DNA of 64,000 nt from Pannonibacter sp051860505 (GTDB taxonomy: Bacteria > Pseudomonadota > Alphaproteobacteria > Rhizobiales > Stappiaceae). The stretch covers positions 14,719-78,718 of the forward strand of contig NZ_JBHYDX010000023.1 in assembly GCF_051860505.1 (NCBI RefSeq), given 5' to 3'. Below are positions 34,993 through 43,957 of this stretch, in pieces; the first letter of the stretch is position 1, and every line of letters starts with the position of its first letter. The notes beneath the pieces are model-generated. The model worked only from the letters and a program-made list of their open reading frames with translations, did no database searches and was not told where the DNA came from. Made by a program: the position numbers and the translations under genes.

Positions 34993-35595
34993 TCAGGTCT
35001 TGTCCGATCCGAGCGCGTCGATTTTCTTCTGCATCGACGCCAGCTGCTGCTTCAGGTCGTCCAGATCGGATGAGCTGGCGGGCGTCGAGCGTGCAGCGGC
35101 CGCGTCGACGGCGTCTGTGCTCGGCGGAACGCCGGCTCCACCAAGGCCGAAGGGCAGGAACATCTTCATCGCCCGCTCGAACATTTCGCTGTTGCGCTTG
35201 ACCTGCTCTTCGATGGCTTCCAGCGCCGTGGAGCTGAACGCACCTGACATGTGGCTGCGCAGCTTCTCCTGTTCCTTCGTCAGCGAGGCGATGGAAAACT
35301 CCAGATACCCGGGCACGAGGCCCTGCATGCTGTCGCCGTAGAACCGGATCAACTGGCGCAGGAACGTGATCGGCAACAGGTTCTGCCCATCCTTGCCCTC
35401 CTGTTCGACGATAATCTGCGTCAGCACAGCACGGGTGATGTCTTCGCCGGACTTCGCATCGTAGACGACGAAGTCTTCCTCGCCCTTCACCATGACCGCA
35501 AGGTCCTCGAGGGTGACATAGGTGCTGGTGCCGGTGTTGTAGAGCCGACGATTGGCGTATTTTTTGATAACGGTCGGCTCGCTGGTCTTTGCCAT
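34993..35595 (-). CDS. phaR: Polyhydroxyalkanoate synthesis repressor
   Basis: This 200-residue protein has the N-terminal PHB accumulation DNA-binding domain starting VIKKYANRRLYNTGTSTYVTLED (about 8-30) followed by the PHB granule-associated domain. The C terminus is likely a coiled coil (DDLKQQLASMQKKIDAL, about 179-195). PhaR binds free polyhydroxybutyrate and represses phasin and PHB genes until polymer forms. It is divergent from phbA-phbB, its likely target. Confidence 0.93.
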   Translation of the reverse strand: MAKTSEPTVIKKYANRRLYNTGTSTYVTLEDLAVMVKGEEDFVVYDAKSGEDITRAVLTQIIVEQEGKDGQNLLPITFLRQLIRFYGDSMQGLVPGYLEFSIASLTKEQEKLRSHMSGAFSSTALEAIEEQVKRNSEMFERAMKMFLPFGLGGAGVPPSTDAVDAAAARSTPASSSDLDDLKQQLASMQKKIDALGSDKT

Positions 35596-35929
35596 CTTGT
35601 CGTAAGCTCCCGGCAGACCGCAGGCAGACCGGTTTCCGGTTTATGCGCTGCGGCGGCAAGTTCTCGTTTGGCACCAAGCCTTTCGGTCCGGTGCCGCTCC
35701 TCCTTAGAGGAGACTATGCCAATCCCTGCGTGTCTGACCACCCCTTTCATGTTGCTTGACGAAAGGATGACGGTTTGCACCGCAATACGCGCCATTGCGC
35801 ATGTGAAGTCCGGTTGACTTGCGCCAGTCGTCGGTTTCTAGTCGGGTCGAGTGGGGGCCGCCGGATCCGGATAAAAAACAGCGGAGGATCTGCCGTGCCC
35901 TTGGGGGAATCAGTCATCCGGAGGTCTTC
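35596..35929. promoter_or_regulatory. phaR/phbA divergent region with candidate phbA promoter
   Basis: This 334-bp region has no supported gene. A -35-like TTGACT at 35814-35819 and -10-like TCTAGT at 35837-35842, 17 bp apart, could drive phbA. The phbA ribosome site ggaggtc lies just before its ATG. PhaR operators are expected here; TTGC-rich tracts (for example near 35794) are present but I cannot define a site. Confidence 0.4.
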
Positions 35930-37114
35930 ATGAGCGCTTCAACCGACGTCGTTATCGTCAGTGCCACCCGTACCCCAGTGGGTTCCTTCAATGGTTCCTT
36001 CGCCAATGTCCCAGCTCACGAGCTGGGCGCGACAGTCATCAAGGCCGCACTTGCGAAAGCCGGCGTGTCTGGTGCTGAAGTCGACGAATTGGTCTTTGGC
36101 CAGGTCCTGACCGCAGGCCAGGGCCAGAACCCGGCCCGCCAGGCTGCAATTGCCGCTGGCCTGTCCGAAGGCTCCACCGCCTGGTTGCTGAACCAGGTCT
36201 GCGGTTCCGGTCTTCGCACCGTCGCCATCGCAGCCCAGCAGATCATGTGCGGCGATGCCACGATCATGGTCGCCGGTGGCCAGGAAAACATGTCGCTCTC
36301 GCCGCACTGCGCTCCCATGCGCGCCGGCTACAAGATGGGCGACTACAAGATGATCGACACGATGATCAAGGACGGCCTCTGGGATGCCTTCAACGGCTAT
36401 CACATGGGCCAGACCGCCGAGAACGTCGCTCAGAAGTGGCAGATTTCCCGCGAAGAGCAGGACGCCTTTGCCCTCGCCTCGCAGAACAAGGCCGAAGCTG
36501 CCCAGAAGGCCGGCAAGTTCGTTGACGAAATCACCCCGGTGACCGTGGCCGACCGCAAGGGCGACAAGGTGATCGACGCAGACGAGTACATTCGTCACGG
36601 CGCGACGCTGGACAGCATGGTGAAGCTTCGCCCTGCCTTCACCAAGGACGGCAGCGTGACCGCCGGCAACGCCTCGGGCCTCAATGATGGCGCGGCCGCC
36701 CTGGTGGTGATGAGCGCTGCTGAAGCCGCGCGTCGTGGCCTGACCCCGCTCGCCCGCATCGCTTCCTGGGCAACGGTCGGCGTCGATCCGGCCGTGATGG
36801 GTTCGGGTCCGATCCCGGCGTCGCGCAAGGCGCTTGAAAAGGCCGGCTGGTCTGCGGCCGATCTCGATCTGGTCGAGGCCAACGAAGCCTTTGCCGCCCA
36901 GGCCTGTGCGGTTAACAAGGACCTCGGCTGGAACCCGGACATCGTCAACGTCAACGGTGGCGCCATCGCTATCGGTCATCCGATCGGCGCTTCGGGCGCC
37001 CGCATCCTCGTGACCTTGCTGCACGAAATGGGCCGCCGCGATGCCAAGAAGGGCCTGGCGACCCTGTGCATCGGCGGTGGCATGGGGGTTGCCATGTGCG
37101 TCGAGCGCGCCTGA
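35930..37114 (+). CDS. phbA: Acetyl-CoA acetyltransferase (beta-ketothiolase)
   Basis: The ATG at 35930 behind ccggaggt gives 394 residues, the family length. Catalytic residues of biosynthetic thiolases are in place: the acylated Cys in NQVCGSGLR (about 86-94), the His in NGGAIAIGHPIGASG (about 343-357) and the Cys in LCIGGGMG (about 380-387). It condenses two acetyl-CoA to acetoacetyl-CoA, the first step to polyhydroxybutyrate, in the cytosol. phbB follows after 203 bp. Confidence 0.96.
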   Translation: MSASTDVVIVSATRTPVGSFNGSFANVPAHELGATVIKAALAKAGVSGAEVDELVFGQVLTAGQGQNPARQAAIAAGLSEGSTAWLLNQVCGSGLRTVAIAAQQIMCGDATIMVAGGQENMSLSPHCAPMRAGYKMGDYKMIDTMIKDGLWDAFNGYHMGQTAENVAQKWQISREEQDAFALASQNKAEAAQKAGKFVDEITPVTVADRKGDKVIDADEYIRHGATLDSMVKLRPAFTKDGSVTAGNASGLNDGAAALVVMSAAEAARRGLTPLARIASWATVGVDPAVMGSGPIPASRKALEKAGWSAADLDLVEANEAFAAQACAVNKDLGWNPDIVNVNGGAIAIGHPIGASGARILVTLLHEMGRRDAKKGLATLCIGGGMGVAMCVERA

Positions 37115-37317
37115 GATCGCGTCTGACAAGTCTGGAGTGACGGCCAGTCTCACTCCGGTTCCAGATCTGGACCTGCGGACAGGCGCTTTGCCTGCCCGCC
37201 GGTCTGATGATGGCGAGGCCCGGTCCGAATGGCCAATTGCGGTGTCCGCCTGAAATGCAGCAGTCAGAAGGGAACAGGGCCTCGCGTCAAGAAGGCCCGA
37301 AGCATTGGGAGACGAGA

Positions 37318-38046
37318 ATGAGCAAGGTCGCACTGGTTACCGGCGGGACGCGTGGCATTGGCGAAGCCATTTCACTGGCCCTCAAGGCAGCGGGCTACAC
37401 TGTCGCCGCGACATATGCGGGCAACACAGAGAAGGCGGAAGCCTTCAAGGCCGCCACAGGTATTCATGTTTACAAGTGGGATGTCGCCAGCGAGGACGAA
37501 TGCGCCAAGGGCATTGCCCAGGTCGAAGCCGACCTCGGACCCGTCGAGATCCTCGTCAACAATGCCGGCATCACCCGTGACGGCATGTTCCACAAGATGA
37601 GCTTCGAACAGTGGCGGGCCGTGCTGTCGACCAACCTCGACAGCATGTTCACCATGACCCGCCCGGTTATCGAAGGCATGCGCAATCGCAGCTTTGGCCG
37701 TATCATCAACATTTCCTCGATCAACGGCCAGAAGGGCCAGATGGGTCAGGCCAACTACTCCGCCGCAAAGGCGGGCGTGATTGGTTTCACCAAGGCGTTG
37801 GCGCAGGAAAATGCCTTCAAGGGCATCACGGTCAATGCCATCTGCCCAGGTTACATCAACACGGACATGGTCGCGGCGATGCCGGAAAAGGTGCTGCAGC
37901 AGATCATCGCCGGCATTCCGGTTGGTCGTCTTGGGCATCCTGAAGAAATCGCCCAGGCTGTGGTCTATCTTGCGGCCGACAGTGCCGCTTTCATGACCGG
38001 CGCGGTCCTGACACTCAACGGCGGCCAGTATATCGCCAACGGCTGA
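37318..38046 (+). CDS. phbB: Acetoacetyl-CoA reductase
   Basis: The ATG at 37318 behind gggagacgag gives 242 residues. It is a short-chain dehydrogenase with the nucleotide loop TGGTRGIGEA (7-16), NNAGITRD, catalytic Ser in ISSINGQ and the YSAAK motif with Tyr and Lys. The NGQKGQMGQANYSAAK context is diagnostic for PhbB rather than FabG. It reduces acetoacetyl-CoA to (R)-3-hydroxybutyryl-CoA with NADPH. The polymerase gene is not in this window. Confidence 0.95.
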   Translation: MSKVALVTGGTRGIGEAISLALKAAGYTVAATYAGNTEKAEAFKAATGIHVYKWDVASEDECAKGIAQVEADLGPVEILVNNAGITRDGMFHKMSFEQWRAVLSTNLDSMFTMTRPVIEGMRNRSFGRIINISSINGQKGQMGQANYSAAKAGVIGFTKALAQENAFKGITVNAICPGYINTDMVAAMPEKVLQQIIAGIPVGRLGHPEEIAQAVVYLAADSAAFMTGAVLTLNGGQYIANG

Positions 38047-38069
38047 ACCAGTTTCTGGTTGGCTCAAGA

Positions 38070-38098
38070 GGGGCGCCCGGCTGTGGCGCCCCTTTTTT
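38070..38098 (+). terminator. Rho-independent terminator after phbB
   Basis: An 8-bp GC stem GGGGCGCC / GGCGCCCC with a 7-nt loop is followed by six T. Confidence 0.93.
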
Positions 38099-38199
38099 GT
38101 TTGGCGTTTTCCTGGGTGATTGGTGTTGACCCGCCGGGCCCTGTGTCCCTATCTGCGGGGATCGGACACACTCAAGGCTGATCGGCCAGTGGAGAGACA

Positions 38200-38883
38200 A
38201 TGGACCTGGAACGCGCACCGAATGACCCGCAGCGGCTCAAGGAGATGGGCGGCAAGGAGATGGCGCCGCTGTTGAAGCTGGCGCTGGAACTCGGACCGCT
38301 CGCGGTGTTTTTCCTGTTCAATGCGCGGGGCGAGCAGATCCAGGCGGCGGTGCCTCAGTTGGCGATTTTCGGCGGCCCCATTTTTCTGGCAACGGCCGCC
38401 TTCATGGTGGCGATCTCGCTGTCGCTAGGCGTGTCGCTGTGGCTGACGAAGCGTCTCCCGATCATGCCGCTCGTCTCCGGCCTTATCGTTCTGGTGTTCG
38501 GCGCGTTGACCCTTTGGCTGCATGACGAACTGTTCATCAAGCTGAAGCCGACGATCATCAACACCCTGTTCGGTGTTATCCTGCTCGGCGGGTTGCTGTT
38601 CGGCCGTTCGCTGCTGGGCTATGTCTTTGACAGTGCCTTCCGCCTCACGGATGAAGGCTGGCGCGTGCTGACGCTGCGCTGGGGCCTGTTCTTCCTGTTT
38701 CTGGCAGGCGTCAATGAAGTGGTCTGGCGCAGCTTCTCGACGGATTTCTGGGTGAGTTTCAAGGTATTCGGCATGATGCCGATCACCCTGGTCTTCACCT
38801 TGTTCCAGTTGCCGCTGATCCAGCGCCATGCGTTGCCGGAGCCGGAAGGTGCGGCAGGGCAAGGGCCGGACCCGAAAACCTGA
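38200..38883 (+). CDS. yciB: Inner membrane septation protein A (YciB/IspZ family)
   Basis: This 227-residue protein has five to six membrane helices. The family markers LELGPLAVFFLFNAR (about 30-44), the KPTIIN segment (about 112-117) and WRVLTLRWGLFF (about 151-162) are visible, and it is slightly longer at both ends than E. coli YciB. It is implicated in cell-envelope integrity and septation through division and elongation proteins; biochemical function is unclear. It stands alone between phbB and a small membrane protein gene. Confidence 0.92.
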   Translation: MDLERAPNDPQRLKEMGGKEMAPLLKLALELGPLAVFFLFNARGEQIQAAVPQLAIFGGPIFLATAAFMVAISLSLGVSLWLTKRLPIMPLVSGLIVLVFGALTLWLHDELFIKLKPTIINTLFGVILLGGLLFGRSLLGYVFDSAFRLTDEGWRVLTLRWGLFFLFLAGVNEVVWRSFSTDFWVSFKVFGMMPITLVFTLFQLPLIQRHALPEPEGAAGQGPDPKT

Positions 38884-38938
38884 CAACCCATGTCCCCCCA
38901 GTCTTGCCGATCGAATTCCGGCTTTGCGCTGTCCGCCT

Positions 38939-39355
38939 TCAGTTGCCGGTAAAGCTGACGTCGCGCCGGGCGCCGGAAATCGTGACCGTGAAGCCGGCGA
39001 TGACATCGATCGCGGCAATGACCATCAGCAGGAAAAAGGTGGAGGTCGCCGCTTCGCGGATGGTCAGGAACTCGATCAGATAGACGACAAACACCACCAT
39101 CGACAGGATGTGGTCGGAGAGCACGGCGGTGCCGGTGCGGGTCGCCTTCAGGATCTCGACAAACAGCAGCGCCAGGGCGAGCGTCAGGATCATGTCGCCG
39201 AGGACCAGGGTGAACCGGGCCGACGAGACCATCTCGACTGTTATGACGGGGGCGAACCAGGGGTCGCCGGAGATCGGTCCGAACCAGCCGAACGCCACGA
39301 AATTATAGAGCACCAACGGCAGAACAGTCAGGGGAATGGACAGAAGCAGCGACAT
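38939..39355 (-). CDS. Small membrane protein of unknown function
   Basis: The ATG at 39355 sits behind a perfect ggaggt ribosome site on the minus strand and gives 138 residues with four predicted membrane helices, the first being SLLLSIPLTVLPLVLYNFVA (2-21). No conserved catalytic motif is recognised. It resembles uncharacterised alphaproteobacterial membrane proteins. It converges on yciB with 55 bp between stops and has its own upstream spacer. Confidence 0.75.
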   Translation of the reverse strand: MSLLLSIPLTVLPLVLYNFVAFGWFGPISGDPWFAPVITVEMVSSARFTLVLGDMILTLALALLFVEILKATRTGTAVLSDHILSMVVFVVYLIEFLTIREAATSTFFLLMVIAAIDVIAGFTVTISGARRDVSFTGN

Positions 39356-39485
39356 GAGAAACCTCCGAAAGGGTCTGCAAGGGTGCTCGGGAACCTGCAC
39401 ATGTCAGGCGGCGTGAAGCCATATTATAGACTGGAACCGGTCTTGACTGCTCGACATGAAACGACCTTGCAGGGACCCGAGCACA

Positions 39486-39514
39486 TGAAAAAGGCCGGCG
39501 TTGCCGCCGGCCTT
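39486..39514 (-). terminator. Rho-independent terminator of rpmF
   Basis: Read on the minus strand, a perfect 10-bp stem AAGGCCGGCG / CGCCGGCCTT with a GCAA tetraloop runs into a T-rich tail. It lies 35 bp beyond the rpmF stop. Confidence 0.88.
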
Positions 39515-39548
39515 GATCAGGATTTCAGTCGCCGCAGCGATCCCTTGA

Positions 39549-39734
39549 TCAAACGTCTTGCTTGATCGAAAGGATCTGACGGCCCCGGTACATGCCAGTC
39601 TTGAGGTCGACGTGATGCGGACGGCGCAGTTCGCCCGAATCCTTGTCCTCGACGTAAGTCGGCTGCTTCAGGGCGTCCGCGGAACGGCGAAAACCGCGCT
39701 TCATGCGCGAAGTTTTTCTCTTCGGAACGGCCAT
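39549..39734 (-). CDS. rpmF: 50S ribosomal protein L32
   Basis: The ATG at 39734 gives 61 residues starting MAVPKRKTSRMKRGFRRSAD, the canonical bL32 start in Alphaproteobacteria. It is basic and lacks the zinc-binding Cys pairs, as is normal for this group. It is a single gene with its own terminator and lies just downstream of mtgA on the same strand. Confidence 0.97.
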   Translation of the reverse strand: MAVPKRKTSRMKRGFRRSADALKQPTYVEDKDSGELRRPHHVDLKTGMYRGRQILSIKQDV

Positions 39735-39879
39735 GTTCTTGTTCTCCGTAGTCCATAGTCCACGCCGCCCGGACCGGGTTTGCCCGGGGCGTGAAACCAC
39801 GCAGCGTGTCGGAATGCTGGGCCTTATACAGGCAATGTCCGGCATATGCCAGAGGAGAGCCGAATTTTTCTTTTGCCCC

Positions 39880-40662
39880 TTAAGGACGTCCCAGGACGCA
39901 GGAAAAAATGTCTCCGGCCTGAACCACGCGGCTTTCGTTGGTGCGGGCCAGACGGGCGTGGCCACGGCCCGGCTTGGCCGGATTGCGCAGAAACGGATTG
40001 GGCAGGGCGGTTGCCAGCCGCGAGGCCTCAGCCTGGGTCAGCTTCGCTGCCGGCTTGCCGAACCAGGCTTGTGCTGCCGCCTCCGCCCCGAAGATGCCTT
40101 CGCCCCACTCGGCGATGTTGAGATAGAGTTCCATGATCCTGCGCTTGGTCAGCATGAGATCCAGCATCATGGCAAGCGGCAGCTCGAGACCCTTGCGAAC
40201 GAAGCTGCGATCACCCCACAGGAACAGGTTCTTGGCCAGCTGCATGGAGATCGTACTGGCACCGCGGGCGTCCTTGCCGGCGTTGAGCCGCTCGATCTGA
40301 CTTTCGAGTGCCACCCAGTCGACGCCATCATGGCTGCAAAAAGCACTGTCTTCAGACGTAATGACCGCACGGACCAGGCTGGGGGAGATTTCATCCAGGG
40401 AGCGCCACTGCCGGTCGACCCAGAGCCCCTGTGCATAGCGGCCCAGCATCAGGGTGCTGACCGGCGGCACGACGGCATAGACAAGCGTCAGCACGGGCGG
40501 TGTCGCGACCGCGATCAGGCCGCAAATGAATATGAAGCGGACAATCCGTCGACCAAGACCCCTGCGCGGGCGGCGCTCGTTCATGGCTGTTGCCAGCTGT
40601 GGCCTGGCGGTTGCATCAGAAGCGTCATCCCGCCGGCTGTCTCCCGCCACAGGTTCAAACAT
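39880..40662 (-). CDS. mtgA: Monofunctional biosynthetic peptidoglycan transglycosylase
   Basis: This 260-residue GT51 enzyme has one N-terminal membrane anchor (FIFICGLIAVATPPVLTLVY, about 43-62) and the conserved motifs with catalytic Glu in ITSEDSAFCSH (about 101-111), RGASTISMQLAKNLFL (about 133-148) and ELYLNIAEWGEGIFG (about 178-192). It polymerises lipid II glycan strands at the outer face of the inner membrane. An alternative ATG at 40584 would remove 26 residues before the anchor. Confidence 0.93.
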   Translation of the reverse strand: MFEPVAGDSRRDDASDATARPQLATAMNERRPRRGLGRRIVRFIFICGLIAVATPPVLTLVYAVVPPVSTLMLGRYAQGLWVDRQWRSLDEISPSLVRAVITSEDSAFCSHDGVDWVALESQIERLNAGKDARGASTISMQLAKNLFLWGDRSFVRKGLELPLAMMLDLMLTKRRIMELYLNIAEWGEGIFGAEAAAQAWFGKPAAKLTQAEASRLATALPNPFLRNPAKPGRGHARLARTNESRVVQAGDIFSCVLGRP

Positions 40663-40907
40663 CGCTCAGCCAGTCGCCCCTTTTGCCGCAAACCGGATCG
40701 CTTGCCAGATGTGGCCCGTTCAGACTGTTCTACATGCGCTGGGTGACCACGTCAAAGTGGGCGGGACCGTGCCGGGTCCCAAGACGCTTGACGGGACGCT
40801 GAAAACCGGACACGCAGGGCCCTGTTCGACCACGCCGGCGCGGACAGGCAAGGCAGGTCTTTTCCGCACTGGCGTGTGAACGGGCAAAGCAATGGCAGGG
40901 GACAGGT

Positions 40908-41822
40908 ATGGGCATTGGCGTGGCTTGGCTGGAAGAGGCCCTGCGCGACACGGCGCTGAAAATGGAACACACGATCACGGAGGCGCTGTCGGCCGAACCG
41001 CGAGCGGGTGAAAGGGTTCGGCCCGAGCGGCTCCTGGCCGCGATGCGTCATGCCACCCTGAATGGCGGCAAGCGGCTGCGGCCGCTGTTGGTGATCGAAT
41101 GCGCGAGGGCGTTTGGCCGTCAGGATCCGGGCGTCCTTGTAGCTGCTGCCGCGCTTGAATGTCTGCACAGCTATTCGCTAGTGCATGACGATCTGCCGGC
41201 GATGGACGATGATGACCTGCGCCGGGGCCTGCCCACCGTTCACAAGGCTTATGACGAGGCAACGGCGATCCTGGCGGGCGACAGTCTCCTGACGCTAGCC
41301 TTTGACCTGATCGCGGATCCGCGGGTGCATGATGACCCGGCCGTCCGGCTGGTGCTGTCGAGGGACCTGGCCCGCGCGGCCGGCGTCGGCGGCATGGCCG
41401 GTGGCCAGATGCTGGACCTTCAGTCGGAGCATCGGACCCTGGCGGAAGACGAGATCCGGACGCTGCAGGCCATGAAGACCGGTGCGTTGCTTCGTTATGC
41501 GTGCGAGGCCGGTGCCCGGCTTGGCAATGCCTCGGATGAGGATATTGTCCGTTTGCGCCGCTATGGCGAGGTAGTTGGTCTGGCTTTCCAACTGGCCGAC
41601 GATCTTCTGGATCTGGAGGCATCACCGGAGGTCATGGGCAAGGCGACTGGCAAGGATGCGGAGGCCGGCAAGGCGACGCTGGTCAGCCTGTATGGTCCAG
41701 AGCGGACACGCGCCATCCTTGCCGAACTGGTCGCGGAGGCTTCCGGGCTGGCCGGCGAGCTTGGTCCGGTCGGCCAGAGGCTTGCAGATATTGCAAGCTT
41801 TGTGGCTTTCCGCAGCCATTGA
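40908..41822 (+). CDS. ispA: Farnesyl/geranyl diphosphate synthase
   Basis: This 304-residue trans-prenyltransferase has the first aspartate-rich motif DDLPAMDDDDLRRG (about 93-106), the GGKRLRPLL substrate segment (about 52-60) and the second aspartate motif QLADDLLDLEAS (about 227-238). It condenses isopentenyl diphosphate with dimethylallyl or geranyl diphosphate to farnesyl diphosphate. It is divergent from mtgA; the common alphaproteobacterial partners xseB and dxs are not adjacent. Confidence 0.92.
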   Translation: MGIGVAWLEEALRDTALKMEHTITEALSAEPRAGERVRPERLLAAMRHATLNGGKRLRPLLVIECARAFGRQDPGVLVAAAALECLHSYSLVHDDLPAMDDDDLRRGLPTVHKAYDEATAILAGDSLLTLAFDLIADPRVHDDPAVRLVLSRDLARAAGVGGMAGGQMLDLQSEHRTLAEDEIRTLQAMKTGALLRYACEAGARLGNASDEDIVRLRRYGEVVGLAFQLADDLLDLEASPEVMGKATGKDAEAGKATLVSLYGPERTRAILAELVAEASGLAGELGPVGQRLADIASFVAFRSH

Positions 41823-41849
41823 TGCCTGCTGTTGCTGCTTTGGCAGGGA

Positions 41850-43859
41850 TCAGGAAACGGAGACCGTCTTGGCTCGGCCGGTGTCCGGATGTTCGGATAC
41901 CTGATTGACGGTGCGCAGGAACTCATTCAGCAAGCTCGCCGGGATTTCGATATCTGCCATGGGCTTGCCAAAGAGATAGCCTTGCAGCCGGTCGCAGGCG
42001 ACCGTCTCGAGGGCCCGTGCCTGAAACACCGTTTCGACGCCTTCGATGGTCACCTGCATGTTGAGGGCATGACCAAGCGCCACTGTTGCCGACAGGATCT
42101 TCTGGACAGTCTCGGTTGACTGCGCATAGGCGGCCATGAAACTGCGATCGATCTTGATCTTGTCAAAGGGAAAACGCCAGAGATAGCTCAGGCTGGAGTA
42201 GCCGGACCCAAAGTCGTCCATGACGATGCTGACGCCGAGCGCCTTGAGCTGGCGAAGCTGCGACATGACCGTTTCATCATCGCGCAGCAACAGGGTTTCG
42301 GTGATCTCCAGTTCCAGCCGGGCCGGTTCCAGGCCGGTGTCGGCAAGGATTTCCGCGACGCGGCCCGGCAGCGTTCCCCCTTCAAACTGGGAGGGGGAAA
42401 GATTGGCGGCAATCGAAATGCCGTCCGGCCACTGCACGGCGGCCTCACAGGCCCGCGCCAGCACCCAATCGCCGATTTGCGGCAGCAGGCCAAGCTTCTC
42501 CGCAAGGGGCAGGAACTCGTTCGGCGACACCAGCCCGCCATGTCCATCCGGCAGGCGCAGAAGCGCCTCGAAGCCGACCACCTTGGCGCTTGCGACACTC
42601 ATGATGGGTTGGAAGAAGAGGACGAAGTCGCTTTCCCGCGCAGCCAATCGCAGCCGGCGTTCCAGTTGCCGCCGGCGTTGCATGTCCGCTTCCATCGTGT
42701 CGCGGAAAAAGCCCGTGTCGTGGCCGCCGGCATTCTTGACGAACATCAGTGCGAGGCTCGCCTTGTGTACCAGATCACGGCCTGACGTGGCATCTTGGGG
42801 CGCCAGCGCCGAGCCGATACTGAAGGCCAGCCGAATGTCCCGCTCTTCCAGCGCGTAGGGTTCGCTCAGCCGTGCAACAAGCCGCGCGACCATGGCCTGC
42901 GCCTGCTCGCGCGAGGTGAGACCGCACTGGGCGATCAACAACTCATCGCTGCCAAGGCGTCCGACAAAATCAAGGGTTCGGACCGTCTCGCGCGCGCGCA
43001 TGGCGACGAGGCGGATCAGTGTGTCGCTGAGGTCAGGACCCAGATCCTCGGCCAATGTCTTGAAACCGTCGATGTCGATGTGGTGGATCGCAAGGCCGGG
43101 CGAGGTGTCGGTGACGCCGGCAAGCCGTTTGTCGAGCTGGGCGAGAAAGGCGCTGCGGTTCAGCAGCCCGGTGAGGCTGTCATGCTGGGCGAGGAAGGTG
43201 GCGCGGGCATCACTCAGAGCCCGGGCGCGGGCCATGCGCCGCAACGCAAAGAAGGGACCGATCACCAGGGTCAACAAAAGCAGACTGATGCCGATACCGG
43301 CCGCAGTGAGTTCACGGCGGAACAGGACAGCGGTTTCGGCCTCGTCGACATAGGTCTCGACAACAGCGATCATCCGGCCATCGCGATAGATCGGCAGAAA
43401 AGTGGAGGCATAGACCGCCGGGCGACCCTCAGCGGTTCCGTCTTTCACAACGGTGAAGGGCTTGCCGGACGCCACGACCTGTGCGGCCAGCGGGTTATGG
43501 TCGGACAGTGTCTCTTCGGAGCGGATGCTGATGCCTTTCGCATCGGAGGTGAGGCGGGCCTGGCCTTCCCGGTCGAAAATTCTCACCTTGAAGACCTTGC
43601 CCATGCCCTTTGCCATCTCGATCCGATCAAGCGTTTCTGCCGAGGGAGGGGTGCCCTCGGCAATGCGTTCCAGATCCGGAATGGAGTTCGCAAGGGTTTG
43701 CGCCCAGAGCGTTGAGTGTGCTTCTGCGTCTTTCGAGATCCAGCGGTTGACGGCCATGCCGGTGACAAAGAAGGCGCCGACGACAAAGGCGATCGCGCCC
43801 AGCAGGACGCCTGCAATCAGCCGTGAATCCTTGCGTCCTGAAAACACCTGCATGCCCAT
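41850..43859 (-). CDS. Membrane sensor with degenerate GGDEF and intact EAL domains
   Basis: This 669-residue protein has an N-terminal membrane helix (about 14-36), a periplasmic sensing segment, a second helix near 180-205, then GGDEF and EAL domains. The cyclase signature reads RLGSDELLI instead of GGDEF, so synthesis of cyclic di-GMP is doubtful. The phosphodiesterase site is complete: FEALLRL, ELEITETLL, DDFGSGYSSLSYL, KIDRSFM and EGVET. It most likely degrades cyclic di-GMP, shifting the cell toward motility. The alternative is a GGDEF domain acting as a GTP sensor. Confidence 0.9.
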   Translation of the reverse strand: MGMQVFSGRKDSRLIAGVLLGAIAFVVGAFFVTGMAVNRWISKDAEAHSTLWAQTLANSIPDLERIAEGTPPSAETLDRIEMAKGMGKVFKVRIFDREGQARLTSDAKGISIRSEETLSDHNPLAAQVVASGKPFTVVKDGTAEGRPAVYASTFLPIYRDGRMIAVVETYVDEAETAVLFRRELTAAGIGISLLLLTLVIGPFFALRRMARARALSDARATFLAQHDSLTGLLNRSAFLAQLDKRLAGVTDTSPGLAIHHIDIDGFKTLAEDLGPDLSDTLIRLVAMRARETVRTLDFVGRLGSDELLIAQCGLTSREQAQAMVARLVARLSEPYALEERDIRLAFSIGSALAPQDATSGRDLVHKASLALMFVKNAGGHDTGFFRDTMEADMQRRRQLERRLRLAARESDFVLFFQPIMSVASAKVVGFEALLRLPDGHGGLVSPNEFLPLAEKLGLLPQIGDWVLARACEAAVQWPDGISIAANLSPSQFEGGTLPGRVAEILADTGLEPARLELEITETLLLRDDETVMSQLRQLKALGVSIVMDDFGSGYSSLSYLWRFPFDKIKIDRSFMAAYAQSTETVQKILSATVALGHALNMQVTIEGVETVFQARALETVACDRLQGYLFGKPMADIEIPASLLNEFLRTVNQVSEHPDTGRAKTVSVS

Positions 43860-43957
43860 CCCCTAAGGTTCTGACGGGCATTACACAGGTTAAATTGCTA
43901 AGATATCCTGAGTAAATTCATGCCGATCTGCAGCATGTCTAAGGAAATCTGAACCGC

